In this document: positions 1 through 7,872 of the stretch, piece after piece
Position numbering within the stretch: position 1 is the first letter of the stretch
Layout of the letters: every line of letters starts with the position of its first letter
DNA from: JBNKFQ01 sp050289385
GTDB taxonomy: Bacteria; Pseudomonadota; Gammaproteobacteria; Pseudomonadales; Porticoccaceae
Assembly (NCBI GenBank): GCA_050289385.1
Contig: JBNKFQ010000106.1
Coordinates: 1 to 14,704, forward strand
Length of the DNA stretch: 14,704 bases
Reading direction: 5' to 3'
The notes under the pieces: generated by a model
Told to the model about the DNA's origin: nothing
The model's input: the letters and a program-made list of their open reading frames with translations, nothing else
Databases searched by the model: none
Program-made: the position numbers and the translations under genes

Positions 1-3000
1 CATACCAACCACCATATCCAGGCTGCGATCCATATACATCGCTATCGGGGTATTCGGCTGCACCGGCTGCTGATGTTGTTGTTCATATCGCTGTTGAATC
101 ACTCGCGCCAACCGGTTGGCTTTTTCGTTCAGTTCTCGATATGTCAGTTCTTCCTGTTCGGACACCAGGGCAATATTTTCCGGCGTCAGTTCCACCTGTT
201 CTTCAAACAACCGATGCAGTGTTACATCTTGAGGATACATCGCGTCGGTTTGATTCCAGTCGTAAAGAATATTTTGTTGTTCTTGTTGAGACAGCAGTGG
301 TAGTTTGTGGAGTTGATCTGTAGAGTTTCCGCCAATCCCTTGCAATAAGTTCTGATAGTGTCGAACAAACCGGGCAATGGTGGTGTGATCAAACAAGTCG
401 GCGTTATACTCCAACCGCCCAACCAGTCCAGCCGATGTTTTCGTCCAATCCATTGTCATATCAAACATGGCTGTGGGCAGCCCACTGTCCAACTGTTCGA
501 TGGTTACACCTGACAGGTCCGTAATGCCCAATGCATCCGGCTGCAAAACAAACATCACCTGAAACAACGGCGAATAACTCAAACTGCGTTCCGGCTTCAA
601 CGCATCCACTAATCGCTCAAAGGGGACATCCTGGTGCGCGTAGGCGGCCAATGCGGTCGCTTTAGTCTGTTGCAACAATTCGTTAAACGTGGCGTTCTGG
701 TCGACACGACCCCGCATCACCAGGGTATTCACGAAAAACCCAATCAGATTCTCCAATGCGGGCCAGCGCCGATTGGCAATGGGCACCCCCACACACAGAT
801 CATCCTGACCGCTGTAGCGCGACAACAAGACATTAAAGCCGGCCAGCAAGGTCATAAACAGCGTCGCCCCCTGTACCCTACCCAACTGCTCCAGTTGGTC
901 CGTCAGTTCCACCGGGAGTGCAAAGTGATAATTGTCACCCGCATAGGTACGCTTCGCCGGCCGCGGGCGATCGGTGGGCAATTCCAACAACGCCGGCGCA
1001 CCTTGCAGTTGGCTTTGCCAATATTCCACCTGCCGCGACAGAGTCTCGCCCTGTAACCACTGCCGTTGCCAGTGGGCAAAATCGGCGTATTGAATCGGCA
1101 ACGGCGGCAAGGGACACGACTCCTGGCCGTCGCAATAAGCCGAATACAACGCCGCCAACTCCCGATTGAGCACAGCAATGGACCAACCATCGAACACAAT
1201 ATGGTGAATGTTGACCAGTAAGATGTGCTCGTCGCGAGCCAACCGCAGCAGAGCAATTTTAATCAGCGGCCCCTCCGCCAAATCGAATACCCGGATCGCG
1301 AAATTTTTTACCTGTGCCGATACCTCTGTTTCACACACGTCGATAATGGGCATCGCCAGCGACAGTTCCGCCGTGATCTCCTGAACGGCCTCTCCCGCCT
1401 GTTCCCGAAAGGTGGTCCGCAACACATCGTGACGCCGAACCACTGTCTGAAACGCCGCCCCTAACGCCTCGATATTGAGCTCACCCTTCAACCGTTGCGC
1501 CCAGGGCAGGTTGTATTGAATATCCCTGCCCTCTTCATACTGATTGATAAACCACAGCCGCTGCTGGGCGAAGGACAATGGCAATGAACCGCTTTCTTGC
1601 CTGGGCTGCGGCCGCGCGCCGGGGTCCTCCACCAGGGTTTTGTTTTTTCCACCCCCATCGATCAATGCCGCCAGTTTTTTCACCGTATCGGCGGTAAAGA
1701 GGTCCTCTATCTCCAATTCGATGTGGAAGAGATCCCGCACACGACCCACCACCGTGGTCGCCAGCAGGGAGTGCCCACCCAACACAAAAAAACTGTCGTG
1801 CCGACCGATCAGTTTCTCAGGCAGCTTGAGCACGTCCGCCCAAATTGCCGCCAAGTGCTGTTCCGTGCTCGCAAGCGGCGCCACATAACCTTTCGTTTGA
1901 CCAACACCACTCTCCGGCGCCGGCAAGGCCTTGCGGTCAATCTTGCCGTTGACCGTCAATGGGAACCGATCGAGCAACACAAAATACGACGGCACCATGT
2001 ACTCGGGTAAAACGGTGTGCAATGCCGACCGAATGGCGTCCCTATCCAGCGATTCGTCACCAGTGAGATAGGCGGCCAGAACGGTGTCATGTGGACCCTG
2101 CCCACGGGTATGGGCAACCACTACCGCTCCCAACACTGCCGGTTGCGCCAACAACACGCTTTCGATTTCGCCCAACTCGATGCGAAACCCGCGCACCTTC
2201 ACCTGAAAATCCGCGCGTCCGATGTACTCGATAGCGCCGTCCGCCCGAAATTTCGCCACATCACCGGTTTGGTATAACCGCTCCCCCGGTTCGCGGCTGA
2301 AAGGGTCTGGAATAAAGCGTTCGGCGGTCAGCTCCGGCCGGTCGTGGTAACCGCGCGCCAGGTTGTCGCCACCGATGTACAGCTCCCCGGCGACCTGTAC
2401 GGGTACCGGCTGCAGGTGCTGATCGAGCACATATAGTTGGGTATTGGCAATCGGCCGGCCAATGGGCACGCCGGCCACCGATGCATCGCTTTTGCGGCAA
2501 GTCCAATGGCTGACGTCAATCGCCGCTTCGGTGGGGCCGTACAGGTTGTGCAATTTCACTCGGGGAAAACGTCTAAAGAATTTGCCTTGCTGCACAAACG
2601 ACAACGCCTCACCGCTGCAGATCACCCGTCTCAGCCGGCACATGCGCTCTTCCGGCCGGCCGCGGAGAAACGCCGCGAGCATGGAGGGCACAAAGTGCAG
2701 GGTGGTGATGCCGTGTCGATCGATGATACGCGCCAGATAATCCGGATTTTGATGCCCACCAGGCCTGGCAAAGTGCAACGACGCGCCGGCAATCAATGGC
2801 CAGGCAAATTCCCACACCGACACATCAAAGCTGAACGGTGTTTTCTGCAGAACACGATCGTCCCGTGTGAGCCGGTAAGTGCGCTGCATCCAATGGACGC
2901 GGTTGATCAATCCGCCGTGGCGGCACATCACGCCCTTGGGCCGACCGGTGGAGCCGGAGGTGTAGATCATATAGGCGAGATGATCCGGGCGCAGCGCCGG

Positions 3001-4809
3001 TCGCGGATTGGTGTTGCGGTGAGCTTGAATCACGGGCCAATCCCGATCCAGGCAAATGCTGTCGGCGCCCCACTCCGGCGGCAGGCGATCGAGCAGGTGT
3101 TGTTGGGTCATCAGCAACGCGATACCGCTGTCGGAGAGCAGATAATCAATGCGCTCTTGCGGATAGTCGGGGTCAATGGGCACATAAGCGCCGCCGGCCT
3201 TCCACACCCCCACAATGCCGAGGACCATCTCCAGCGACCGTTCCACGCACAGCCCCACTTTCACATCCGGCCCCACGCCATGCCTGATCAGGTAGTGGGC
3301 GAGCCGGTTGCTCCGCCGGTTGAGTTCCGTGTAACTCAAATGTTGATCGCCAAACACCGCCGCCACCGCCGTCGGCGTGCGGCGAACCTGGGATTCAAAC
3401 AGATTGTGAACGCACCGGCAGCGGGGGTACTCCGCACCGGTGTCGTTCCACTCGTCGAGGATTTGCTGCCGCTCCTGTTCACTGAGCAACGGCAATGCGC
3501 TCAAGGTTTGTTCCGGATCCACCGACGCACTGGCCAGCACATTGCAGTAATGATCCATCAACCGCCACACGGTCGGCGCCGAAAAACGACCGCAGCGGTA
3601 GTCGACATGCCCCTGCAACTTGCCATTGCTAAGCGACCACACCGGGTGGATATCGCAGTCCGCCAGCCCCAGGGAGCACTGTTGAATGCGTTGCACCGAC
3701 TGTCCACCCAGCTGCGGCAAAAACAGCCCCTTGTCCTCGACCGTCAACGCCACCTGTAACGCGGGTTCCGCCCCATCGCTTTGGCCTCGTGTGCCGGTGC
3801 CCAATGGCAGTAATTGAAAGGTGCCCGTGGCGCGATCCAGTGCCCGCGCCAGGGTACCGAAGGACATGTCCGGATCCAGCGACCAGGGGGCGATCACGGC
3901 GCCGGCAAATGGCCCCAAGGCCCTTTTTTGCGCTGGCGTCGATCGATTGGACACACCCAAGACAACGACGATGTCGGTCTGCCCGGTATAGCGCATCAAC
4001 ACCGTCTGCCAACCGGCCAGCAACACACTGCGCAGGGAGACGCCCAAGGATTCGCTGAGTTCCAGCAGTCGTTGACCAAAGGTCTCCGGCACTTTGATCT
4101 CCTCGCGGACCCCGGAGAGGCCTTTCCAAGCCGCCAGCGCGTTGTCGGTGGGTAGATTGAGGGAGGGCAGTTTACTTAGCAGCGCTGAACGGTCGGGTGG
4201 CTCCTCGCTCTCAACTGACACGCAATCGGGCCACTGCGGCGGCGCCTCCAGGGTGGCGGGCGCATCGGTGACATATCCTTGATAGAGGGTGTCGATTTCC
4301 TTGAGTAACTGCACGACCGACCGGTGGTCGAGAATCAGGCGGTGATAAGTGCAGAGCACCACCAGCCTGTCGTCCCGCAGTTGCAGCAGGCAGACGCGAA
4401 ACAGCGGACCCTTGTCCAGTTCAAACGGCCCCTGCCCCTGTTGCAGAGCAATCTCATTGATCTTCGCATCCAGGGTAGCGCCGTTGCCGCCGAGTCGGTC
4501 CAGATGCATGAGCGGAACGTCGACAGTGACCTGGGATTGCACAAACGACCGGACCGCCCCGTTGGCGTCGCGGTCAAACACCGTGCGTAAAATATCGTGA
4601 CGCTGTATCGATTGGTTGAGACAGCGTTGGAATATGTCCCGGTTCAACGGGTGGGCCAGCCAAATGGCGGTTTGCCCATGGTCGGCATGGGATGGCTGCT
4701 GTGTCTGCGCCCGCTGCCACGTCTGGTACTGCATGGCGGACAGCGCGGTCCGCTGTTCGGAAATCGAGGTCGAACCGTCTGCCTCAATGGTGCGGTTGTT
4801 GGTATCCAT
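1..4809 (-). CDS. Non-ribosomal peptide synthetase, N-terminal 1603 residues (C-A-PCP-C-A...)
   Basis: The frame is open from the ATG at 4809 to the window edge, and AGAGGAA lies about 8 nt before the ATG. Domains in order: condensation C1 (about 20-440), adenylation A1 (about 470-960), carrier PCP1 (about 970-1040), condensation C2 (about 1060-1490) and the start of A2 (LTYREL near 1555, then cut off). A1 has the nucleotide-binding core YTSGSTGRPKG (616-626) and NLYGPTEAA. My reading of its eight specificity residues is D-V-W-H-I-S-L-I, close to published serine codes (for example EntF). PCP1 has LGGHS, with the phosphopantetheine serine at 1014. C2 has an intact HHIVFDG (1202-1208). C1 instead reads HRLILDH (156-162), so the second His and the Gly of HHxxxDG are replaced. 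The enzyme should activate serine, load it on PCP1 and pass it to module 2. A gene that starts with a C domain takes its donor from an acyl carrier or from an upstream synthetase. The product is unknown. Confidence 0.95.
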   Translation of the reverse strand, partial: MDTNNRTIEADGSTSISEQRTALSAMQYQTWQRAQTQQPSHADHGQTAIWLAHPLNRDIFQRCLNQSIQRHDILRTVFDRDANGAVRSFVQSQVTVDVPLMHLDRLGGNGATLDAKINEIALQQGQGPFELDKGPLFRVCLLQLRDDRLVVLCTYHRLILDHRSVVQLLKEIDTLYQGYVTDAPATLEAPPQWPDCVSVESEEPPDRSALLSKLPSLNLPTDNALAAWKGLSGVREEIKVPETFGQRLLELSESLGVSLRSVLLAGWQTVLMRYTGQTDIVVVLGVSNRSTPAQKRALGPFAGAVIAPWSLDPDMSFGTLARALDRATGTFQLLPLGTGTRGQSDGAEPALQVALTVEDKGLFLPQLGGQSVQRIQQCSLGLADCDIHPVWSLSNGKLQGHVDYRCGRFSAPTVWRLMDHYCNVLASASVDPEQTLSALPLLSEQERQQILDEWNDTGAEYPRCRCVHNLFESQVRRTPTAVAAVFGDQHLSYTELNRRSNRLAHYLIRHGVGPDVKVGLCVERSLEMVLGIVGVWKAGGAYVPIDPDYPQERIDYLLSDSGIALLMTQQHLLDRLPPEWGADSICLDRDWPVIQAHRNTNPRPALRPDHLAYMIYTSGSTGRPKGVMCRHGGLINRVHWMQRTYRLTRDDRVLQKTPFSFDVSVWEFAWPLIAGASLHFARPGGHQNPDYLARIIDRHGITTLHFVPSMLAAFLRGRPEERMCRLRRVICSGEALSFVQQGKFFRRFPRVKLHNLYGPTEAAIDVSHWTCRKSDASVAGVPIGRPIANTQLYVLDQHLQPVPVQVAGELYIGGDNLARGYHDRPELTAERFIPDPFSREPGERLYQTGDVAKFRADGAIEYIGRADFQVKVRGFRIELGEIESVLLAQPAVLGAVVVAHTRGQGPHDTVLAAYLTGDESLDRDAIRSALHTVLPEYMVPSYFVLLDRFPLTVNGKIDRKALPAPESGVGQTKGYVAPLASTEQHLAAIWADVLKLPEKLIGRHDSFFVLGGHSLLATTVVGRVRDLFHIELEIEDLFTADTVKKLAALIDGGGKNKTLVEDPGARPQPRQESGSLPLSFAQQRLWFINQYEEGRDIQYNLPWAQRLKGELNIEALGAAFQTVVRRHDVLRTTFREQAGEAVQEITAELSLAMPIIDVCETEVSAQVKNFAIRVFDLAEGPLIKIALLRLARDEHILLVNIHHIVFDGWSIAVLNRELAALYSAYCDGQESCPLPPLPIQYADFAHWQRQWLQGETLSRQVEYWQSQLQGAPALLELPTDRPRPAKRTYAGDNYHFALPVELTDQLEQLGRVQGATLFMTLLAGFNVLLSRYSGQDDLCVGVPIANRRWPALENLIGFFVNTLVMRGRVDQNATFNELLQQTKATALAAYAHQDVPFERLVDALKPERSLSYSPLFQVMFVLQPDALGITDLSGVTIEQLDSGLPTAMFDMTMDWTKTSAGLVGRLEYNADLFDHTTIARFVRHYQNLLQGIGGNSTDQLHKLPLLSQQEQQNILYDWNQTDAMYPQDVTLHRLFEEQVELTPENIALVSEQEELTYRELNEKANRLARVIQQRYEQQHQQPVQPNTPIAMYMDRSLDMVVGM

Positions 4810-5563
4810 CGTTCAAGTTCCTCTTGCTTTGGGGGTGCCGTTGGTTCCCCGTGATTACATTTGTCACCGGGTTGACATCAGAGGGAGTGACCAGGTTTAC
4901 CAATGCGGTTACCACATCGGTTTTTTGAAATGGCTTCGGTCGATGCACAAAAAAAGATGCAAAAGACCGCGGCGTCTATGCGCTTGAAAACACCGTGGGT
5001 GGTCGTTTGCCATCACAAGGGGAAAGAATTAATTTTGCATATCGACCCCTGCAACAGGAAGAGAACCGTTTGATAATTCGACTCATCGCGCATCCTTGAA
5101 AGTATATTTTGGTTTTTGATGACTGCTATCTATCAATCGATCAAAGACAATATTTTTCTGATAGCGAACACCGGCAAATTTCTAGCGGAATTTGTCCGGA
5201 AATTAGCGTGGTACCTAAAAAGAATTTGCGAATACTTTACAGAAAAAACGGATCGCCGTAAGTGGATATATTGTCAATATTGAATCGCTGGAAATTCGCT
5301 ACGTGAGGAATTTTTCCTGCGCTTTGACTATTTTCCCTTAAGGGCACTTCTATAAGCAATTAATAGAAGTGCCCTCAATAGGATCTTAATGAAATGGCAG
5401 GTATTTGGGCGCCGACAATCCCGAAAAAATAGAGATCCAAGAACCGATCACGGATATAGGGCAAAGCGATGAAATCTCACACCCCAACAACGAATGTGTT
5501 TTAACGGTCAATTGGCTAAAGAAACACGTTGAACACACCGGCACGAATTCGTTGCCCCTAATG
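4810..5563. other. Intergenic leader region upstream of the NRPS gene
   Basis: This is about 750 bases of AT-rich DNA without a gene I can support. It contains the NRPS ribosome-binding site just above 4809. It also holds the direct near-repeat GGTTTACCA / GGTTACCACA at about 4893-4916, a TCAATATTGA palindrome at 5274-5283 and a strong 13-bp hairpin at 5341-5375. The NRPS promoter must lie here or the gene must be transcribed from further upstream. I could not pick a convincing -35/-10 pair. Confidence 0.6.
5341..5375. terminator. Perfect 13-bp inverted repeat, possible terminator or operator
   Basis: AGGGCACTTCTAT (5341-5353) is exactly complementary to ATAGAAGTGCCCT (5363-5375), with a 9-nt loop. 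The adjoining CCCTTAAGGG (5335-5344) is also palindromic. It lies about 190 nt beyond the stop of the minus-strand LuxR-like gene at 5564, where a terminator would fit. No T-run follows on either strand, so intrinsic termination is uncertain. It could instead be a protein-binding dyad upstream of the NRPS gene. Confidence 0.45.
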
Positions 5564-6616
5564 TTAGGTGGTAAATTCAAATAATGAATTAAAGACTTTT
5601 ACAAAGAGTGCCAGGAAAAAAGGGGAAGTAAAAAATAATAAGCGCCTAAAACTTTCTAAAAAAGATACATTTTGTCTTGATTTTTTCTTGTTCGACTTTT
5701 TTGAGCTTTTCTTGGAGTTATTGGTGAAAGTCTCTCTAATTGGCACCACTTCACACCTATAGCTACCATCCCGATCGGATAATATTTTGCCGGAATCGCC
5801 CAACCTATTCCGGCCTTCCCGCGCGACCTCAGTCAAGTGCTCGACCACGTTTTCGACGCTGGCATAAAAGGCGCTGGCAACCTCGTGAAGTGTCCAACCA
5901 TTGGCCACCATCGCTTGCACCACCTCATCCGAAGATGTCGTCGGCACTTCACAGATCATCCGCAAGTCGTTATAAAATTCCGGGAAAAAGTGCGCGCTGA
6001 TGTAGTCAATTGCCGTGCTCAGCAGCGCCAGGTCTTGTTCACGCTCGGCAATACGCTCCGCAAACCTGTCCCCCGAATCGTCGGCGGAAAGAACCAGAAA
6101 CAGTGCACGACAGCCCGGGTACTTGATCGATGCCACTGGAATGCAGTAAGCGTCGTCGTAGCCGTACTTCTGCAACTTGGTAAAAAACACCAAACTGTCG
6201 TCCAAAGCCGGTACCCGGACCGGGATGTCGATGTTTTTCGCCCACATGTACAAATCCGAGGCAAACTCAGTGTACTTCCCCGACGCGAGTTGTGACCATA
6301 AGCCCAACTCATCGGAGACGGCGGTGCGGTCATGACGCCACAAGAGGTCGGGCGGTAATGTCGACAGCCCACTGAAGACGCCATTTACATTTGGGCGCAA
6401 AAAAGCAAAATCCGTAAACCCCAAGCGCCTGACCGCTGAAGACAACAGCGCGTGGCACGTTGGCCGGTCTGGTGACCAGGTGAATTTCTCGCAAAAGTCA
6501 CTGTCCGATAAGGCCTGGTTAAGCATCATGGCCTTCTTCTCCGTCCACTTCACGACTTCGAGCTCCTGCGTTTCGCCGGTGGGTTTTCCCGCCGAAGAAC
6601 CATCCTCCCTATTCAC
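5564..6616 (-). CDS. LuxR-like regulator with Lys/Ser-rich linker and hydrophobic C-terminal tail
   Basis: This is a 350-residue protein starting at GTG, with AAGGAG 6-8 nt upstream. Residues about 30-215 resemble the autoinducer-binding fold of LuxR proteins: RRLGFTDFAFLR (63-74), YGYDDAYCIP (151-160), ALFLVLS (171-177) and HFFPEFY (209-215). These blocks recur in the proteins at 7873-8745 and 12315-13247. The acidic Asp-Pro pair typical of acyl-homoserine-lactone receptors is not evident. Residues about 227-270 look like a LuxR-type helix-turn-helix. The last helix of that domain is replaced by unrelated sequence, a Lys/Ser-rich stretch (301-314) and a hydrophobic segment (326-346). The gene follows the STN gene by about 95 nt on the same strand and may share its transcript. 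No luxI is in view. The ligand is unknown, and the tail could be a membrane anchor or the result of a late frameshift. Confidence 0.8.
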   Translation of the reverse strand: MNREDGSSAGKPTGETQELEVVKWTEKKAMMLNQALSDSDFCEKFTWSPDRPTCHALLSSAVRRLGFTDFAFLRPNVNGVFSGLSTLPPDLLWRHDRTAVSDELGLWSQLASGKYTEFASDLYMWAKNIDIPVRVPALDDSLVFFTKLQKYGYDDAYCIPVASIKYPGCRALFLVLSADDSGDRFAERIAEREQDLALLSTAIDYISAHFFPEFYNDLRMICEVPTTSSDEVVQAMVANGWTLHEVASAFYASVENVVEHLTEVAREGRNRLGDSGKILSDRDGSYRCEVVPIRETFTNNSKKSSKKSNKKKSRQNVSFLESFRRLLFFTSPFFLALFVKVFNSLFEFTT

Positions 6617-6711
6617 TCCAGACTCCTTCCTATGTGCTGTTTAGCTGCCACATTGGTTCATCAACTACCGAGGGATTGGCATTTTGCAACATTTGCACCC
6701 GCCCATGCTTA

Positions 6712-7149
6712 CTACCTCAACGCATTCGAAGGCCGCTTGGGATCGATCACCAATAACACACTGCCCGCGATCCGTTTATACACCAGCCCCGTACCCGCCA
6801 ACGACCTCGCCATCGCTTCATCGACCGTGTACTTTCCGAAAAGACCCTTATGCTCCATACCCTTGACGATGTCCGCCGCCATCAACAGATCACAGTCAGT
6901 CTGCACCGCTACCTGAGTCAACGCCGTTTCAAGCTGCTGAGCTTGAATGCGGAACATTTGCCGGCCATCATCATTATCATCATCGATTTGCGATAGCCGT
7001 AGCGCAGCGGCTGCCAGTAGGATGCCAGCTATCACGGCGCATATGAGAAGGAGAATATCCAACCAAAACTGCCGCCAGCCACTGCTACCGCCAGCCAGCC
7101 TACCATCATCCGTCCCCGTGTTATCGCCTCTATCCCTTTCCTTGCTCAT
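6712..7149 (-). CDS. Inner-membrane STN-domain (secretin/TonB short N-terminal) protein
   Basis: This is a 145-residue protein from the ATG at 7149, chosen because GGAGAGGA lies 7-10 nt upstream. An in-frame TTG at 7200 would add 17 residues. Residues 1-27 are charged and should be cytoplasmic. Residues 28-50 are a strong transmembrane span. Residues about 64-136 match the STN fold: FRIQAQQLETALTQVAVQT, then GLFGKYTVDEAMARSLAGTG and VYKRIAGSVLLVI. STN domains normally sit at the N-terminus of secretins and of FecA-type TonB receptors, where they contact the anti-sigma factor FecR. Here the domain stands alone, tethered to the inner membrane and facing the periplasm, with no receptor barrel and no anti-sigma segment. 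It precedes a LuxR-like gene on the same strand, and a FecI-like sigma factor lies 1.7 kb away. A role in surface signalling is inferred. Confidence 0.8.
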   Translation of the reverse strand: MSKERDRGDNTGTDDGRLAGGSSGWRQFWLDILLLICAVIAGILLAAAALRLSQIDDDNDDGRQMFRIQAQQLETALTQVAVQTDCDLLMAADIVKGMEHKGLFGKYTVDEAMARSLAGTGLVYKRIAGSVLLVIDPKRPSNALR

Positions 7150-7200
7150 CACTTCGTCCTCTCCGCCTCGATCAAATTGTCTTTGTCGAAACCACGCCAA

Positions 7201-7209
7201 TTATGCCAT
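7201..7209 (-). other. Two-codon mini-ORF (Met-Ala-stop) with strong ribosome-binding site
   Basis: The minus strand reads AGGAGG, seven bases, then ATG GCA TAA. A TTG follows at once, in the same frame as the STN gene. The strongest Shine-Dalgarno sequence in front of the STN gene therefore drives a two-codon ORF, while the likely STN start (7149) has its own weaker site. It may be a regulatory leader or a remnant of a longer N-terminus cut by a stop. Confidence 0.4.
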
Positions 7210-7286
7210 GGCTTCGCCTCCTATTTGTCTTAATATGGAAGCGAGGCAAAAGTCCTCAATATGGCAGTAATATGCTGTTAAATTAC

Positions 7287-7312
7287 ATATTCAATGTTTT
7301 CACATTGAATAT
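7287..7312. promoter_or_regulatory. Perfect 10+10 bp dyad, candidate operator
   Basis: ATATTCAATG (7287-7296) and CATTGAATAT (7303-7312) are exact reverse complements around a 6-nt spacer, TTTTCA. It lies about 80 nt above the mini-ORF and 140 nt above the STN start. A two-fold symmetric site of this size in a divergent promoter region is what a dimeric HTH regulator would bind. The neighbouring LuxR-like proteins are candidates, but the sequence does not resemble the classic lux box. Confidence 0.45.
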
Positions 7313-7793
7313 TGTTGCTTGATATGGCTTATATACGGTATTTGCTTAATTTGTTATATAGGCGAATAGTTCTATATTACCAACATGGTTTGGCGGTTTC
7401 CCGGCTCTAATCACCAAAAAATAATTACATTTTCCGCTTGATATTACTGCTCAAATTGCTTTTCACTCGAAGTAACTAATACTTCGTAAATCTGATAATT
7501 ACGGACTCAGTTGATCTGTCAGCGTTCCTGGCAAGGCGCGCTTCGCCGGGATTGGCTGTGGTCATCGCCAAGAGACGCTCCGACATCCAGGGCGATGACA
7601 AGCCGCCCCACTGGACGATGGCGTCGAGTTGGCCTCATTGGCCTACCGCCGGTGCCAGCCGCCCCAGACCCGGACCACCCCATCAACTCCTGAACCATAA
7701 AAATGACCAAAACTAAAGTAGAAGTCGGCATTAAAATCCAGTATGGTTTACACTTTTCAGTCGATTGTCACTGGCAGCTGGCAACCGATTGAC

Positions 7794-7837
7794 AAAACCG
7801 TGCGCCAAGGCAGGGTACGGCGCCCTGGCGCGGTTTT
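7794..7837. terminator. GC-rich hairpin with A/T flanks, leader attenuator or terminator
   Basis: AAAACC, a GT bulge and GCGCCA (7794-7807) pair with TGGCGC and GGTTTT (7826-7837). An inner CAGGG/CCCTG pairing is an alternative. The 3' arm ends in four T residues and the 5' arm starts with four A residues, so it could terminate on either strand. It ends 35 nt before the chosen start of the plus-strand LuxR-like gene, so it may be a leader element of that gene or the end of a decayed gene before it. Confidence 0.5.
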
Positions 7838-7872
7838 AAAATGGCATGACCACAGACAACAAGGAAAAGACA

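Larger units (their letters stand above)
7210..7872. other. Divergent intergenic region between the STN gene and the second LuxR-like gene
   Basis: Positions 7210-7500 are very AT-rich and contain the dyad at 7287-7312. Positions about 7505-7700 switch abruptly to GC-rich sequence. That patch has open frames in several registers but no credible start, ribosome site or recognisable product. The stretch after 7700 returns to ordinary composition, has TTGTCA/TGACAA arms near 7766-7795 and ends in the hairpin at 7794-7837. The GC-rich patch looks like a foreign or decayed coding fragment. Confidence 0.5.

Noticed and set aside
2437..3759. Plus-strand open frame of 440 codons opposite the NRPS gene
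   Set aside because: The minus strand here encodes well-conserved C and A domain motifs. The plus frame has no ribosome site and gives a Arg/His/Pro/Gln-rich product typical of the antisense of a GC-rich gene.
3629..4129. Minus-strand 166-codon frame inside the NRPS gene
   Set aside because: It is out of frame with the synthetase, which is open through this region. Its product has no recognisable domain.
5386..5580. Minus-strand 64-codon frame after the LuxR-like gene
   Set aside because: It starts at TTG without a ribosome site, overlaps the end of the regulator, runs through the 13-bp hairpin and has no recognisable features.
5837..6295. Plus-strand 152-codon frame opposite the first LuxR-like gene
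   Set aside because: It is an antisense shadow. The minus-strand frame matches two paralogues in the window.
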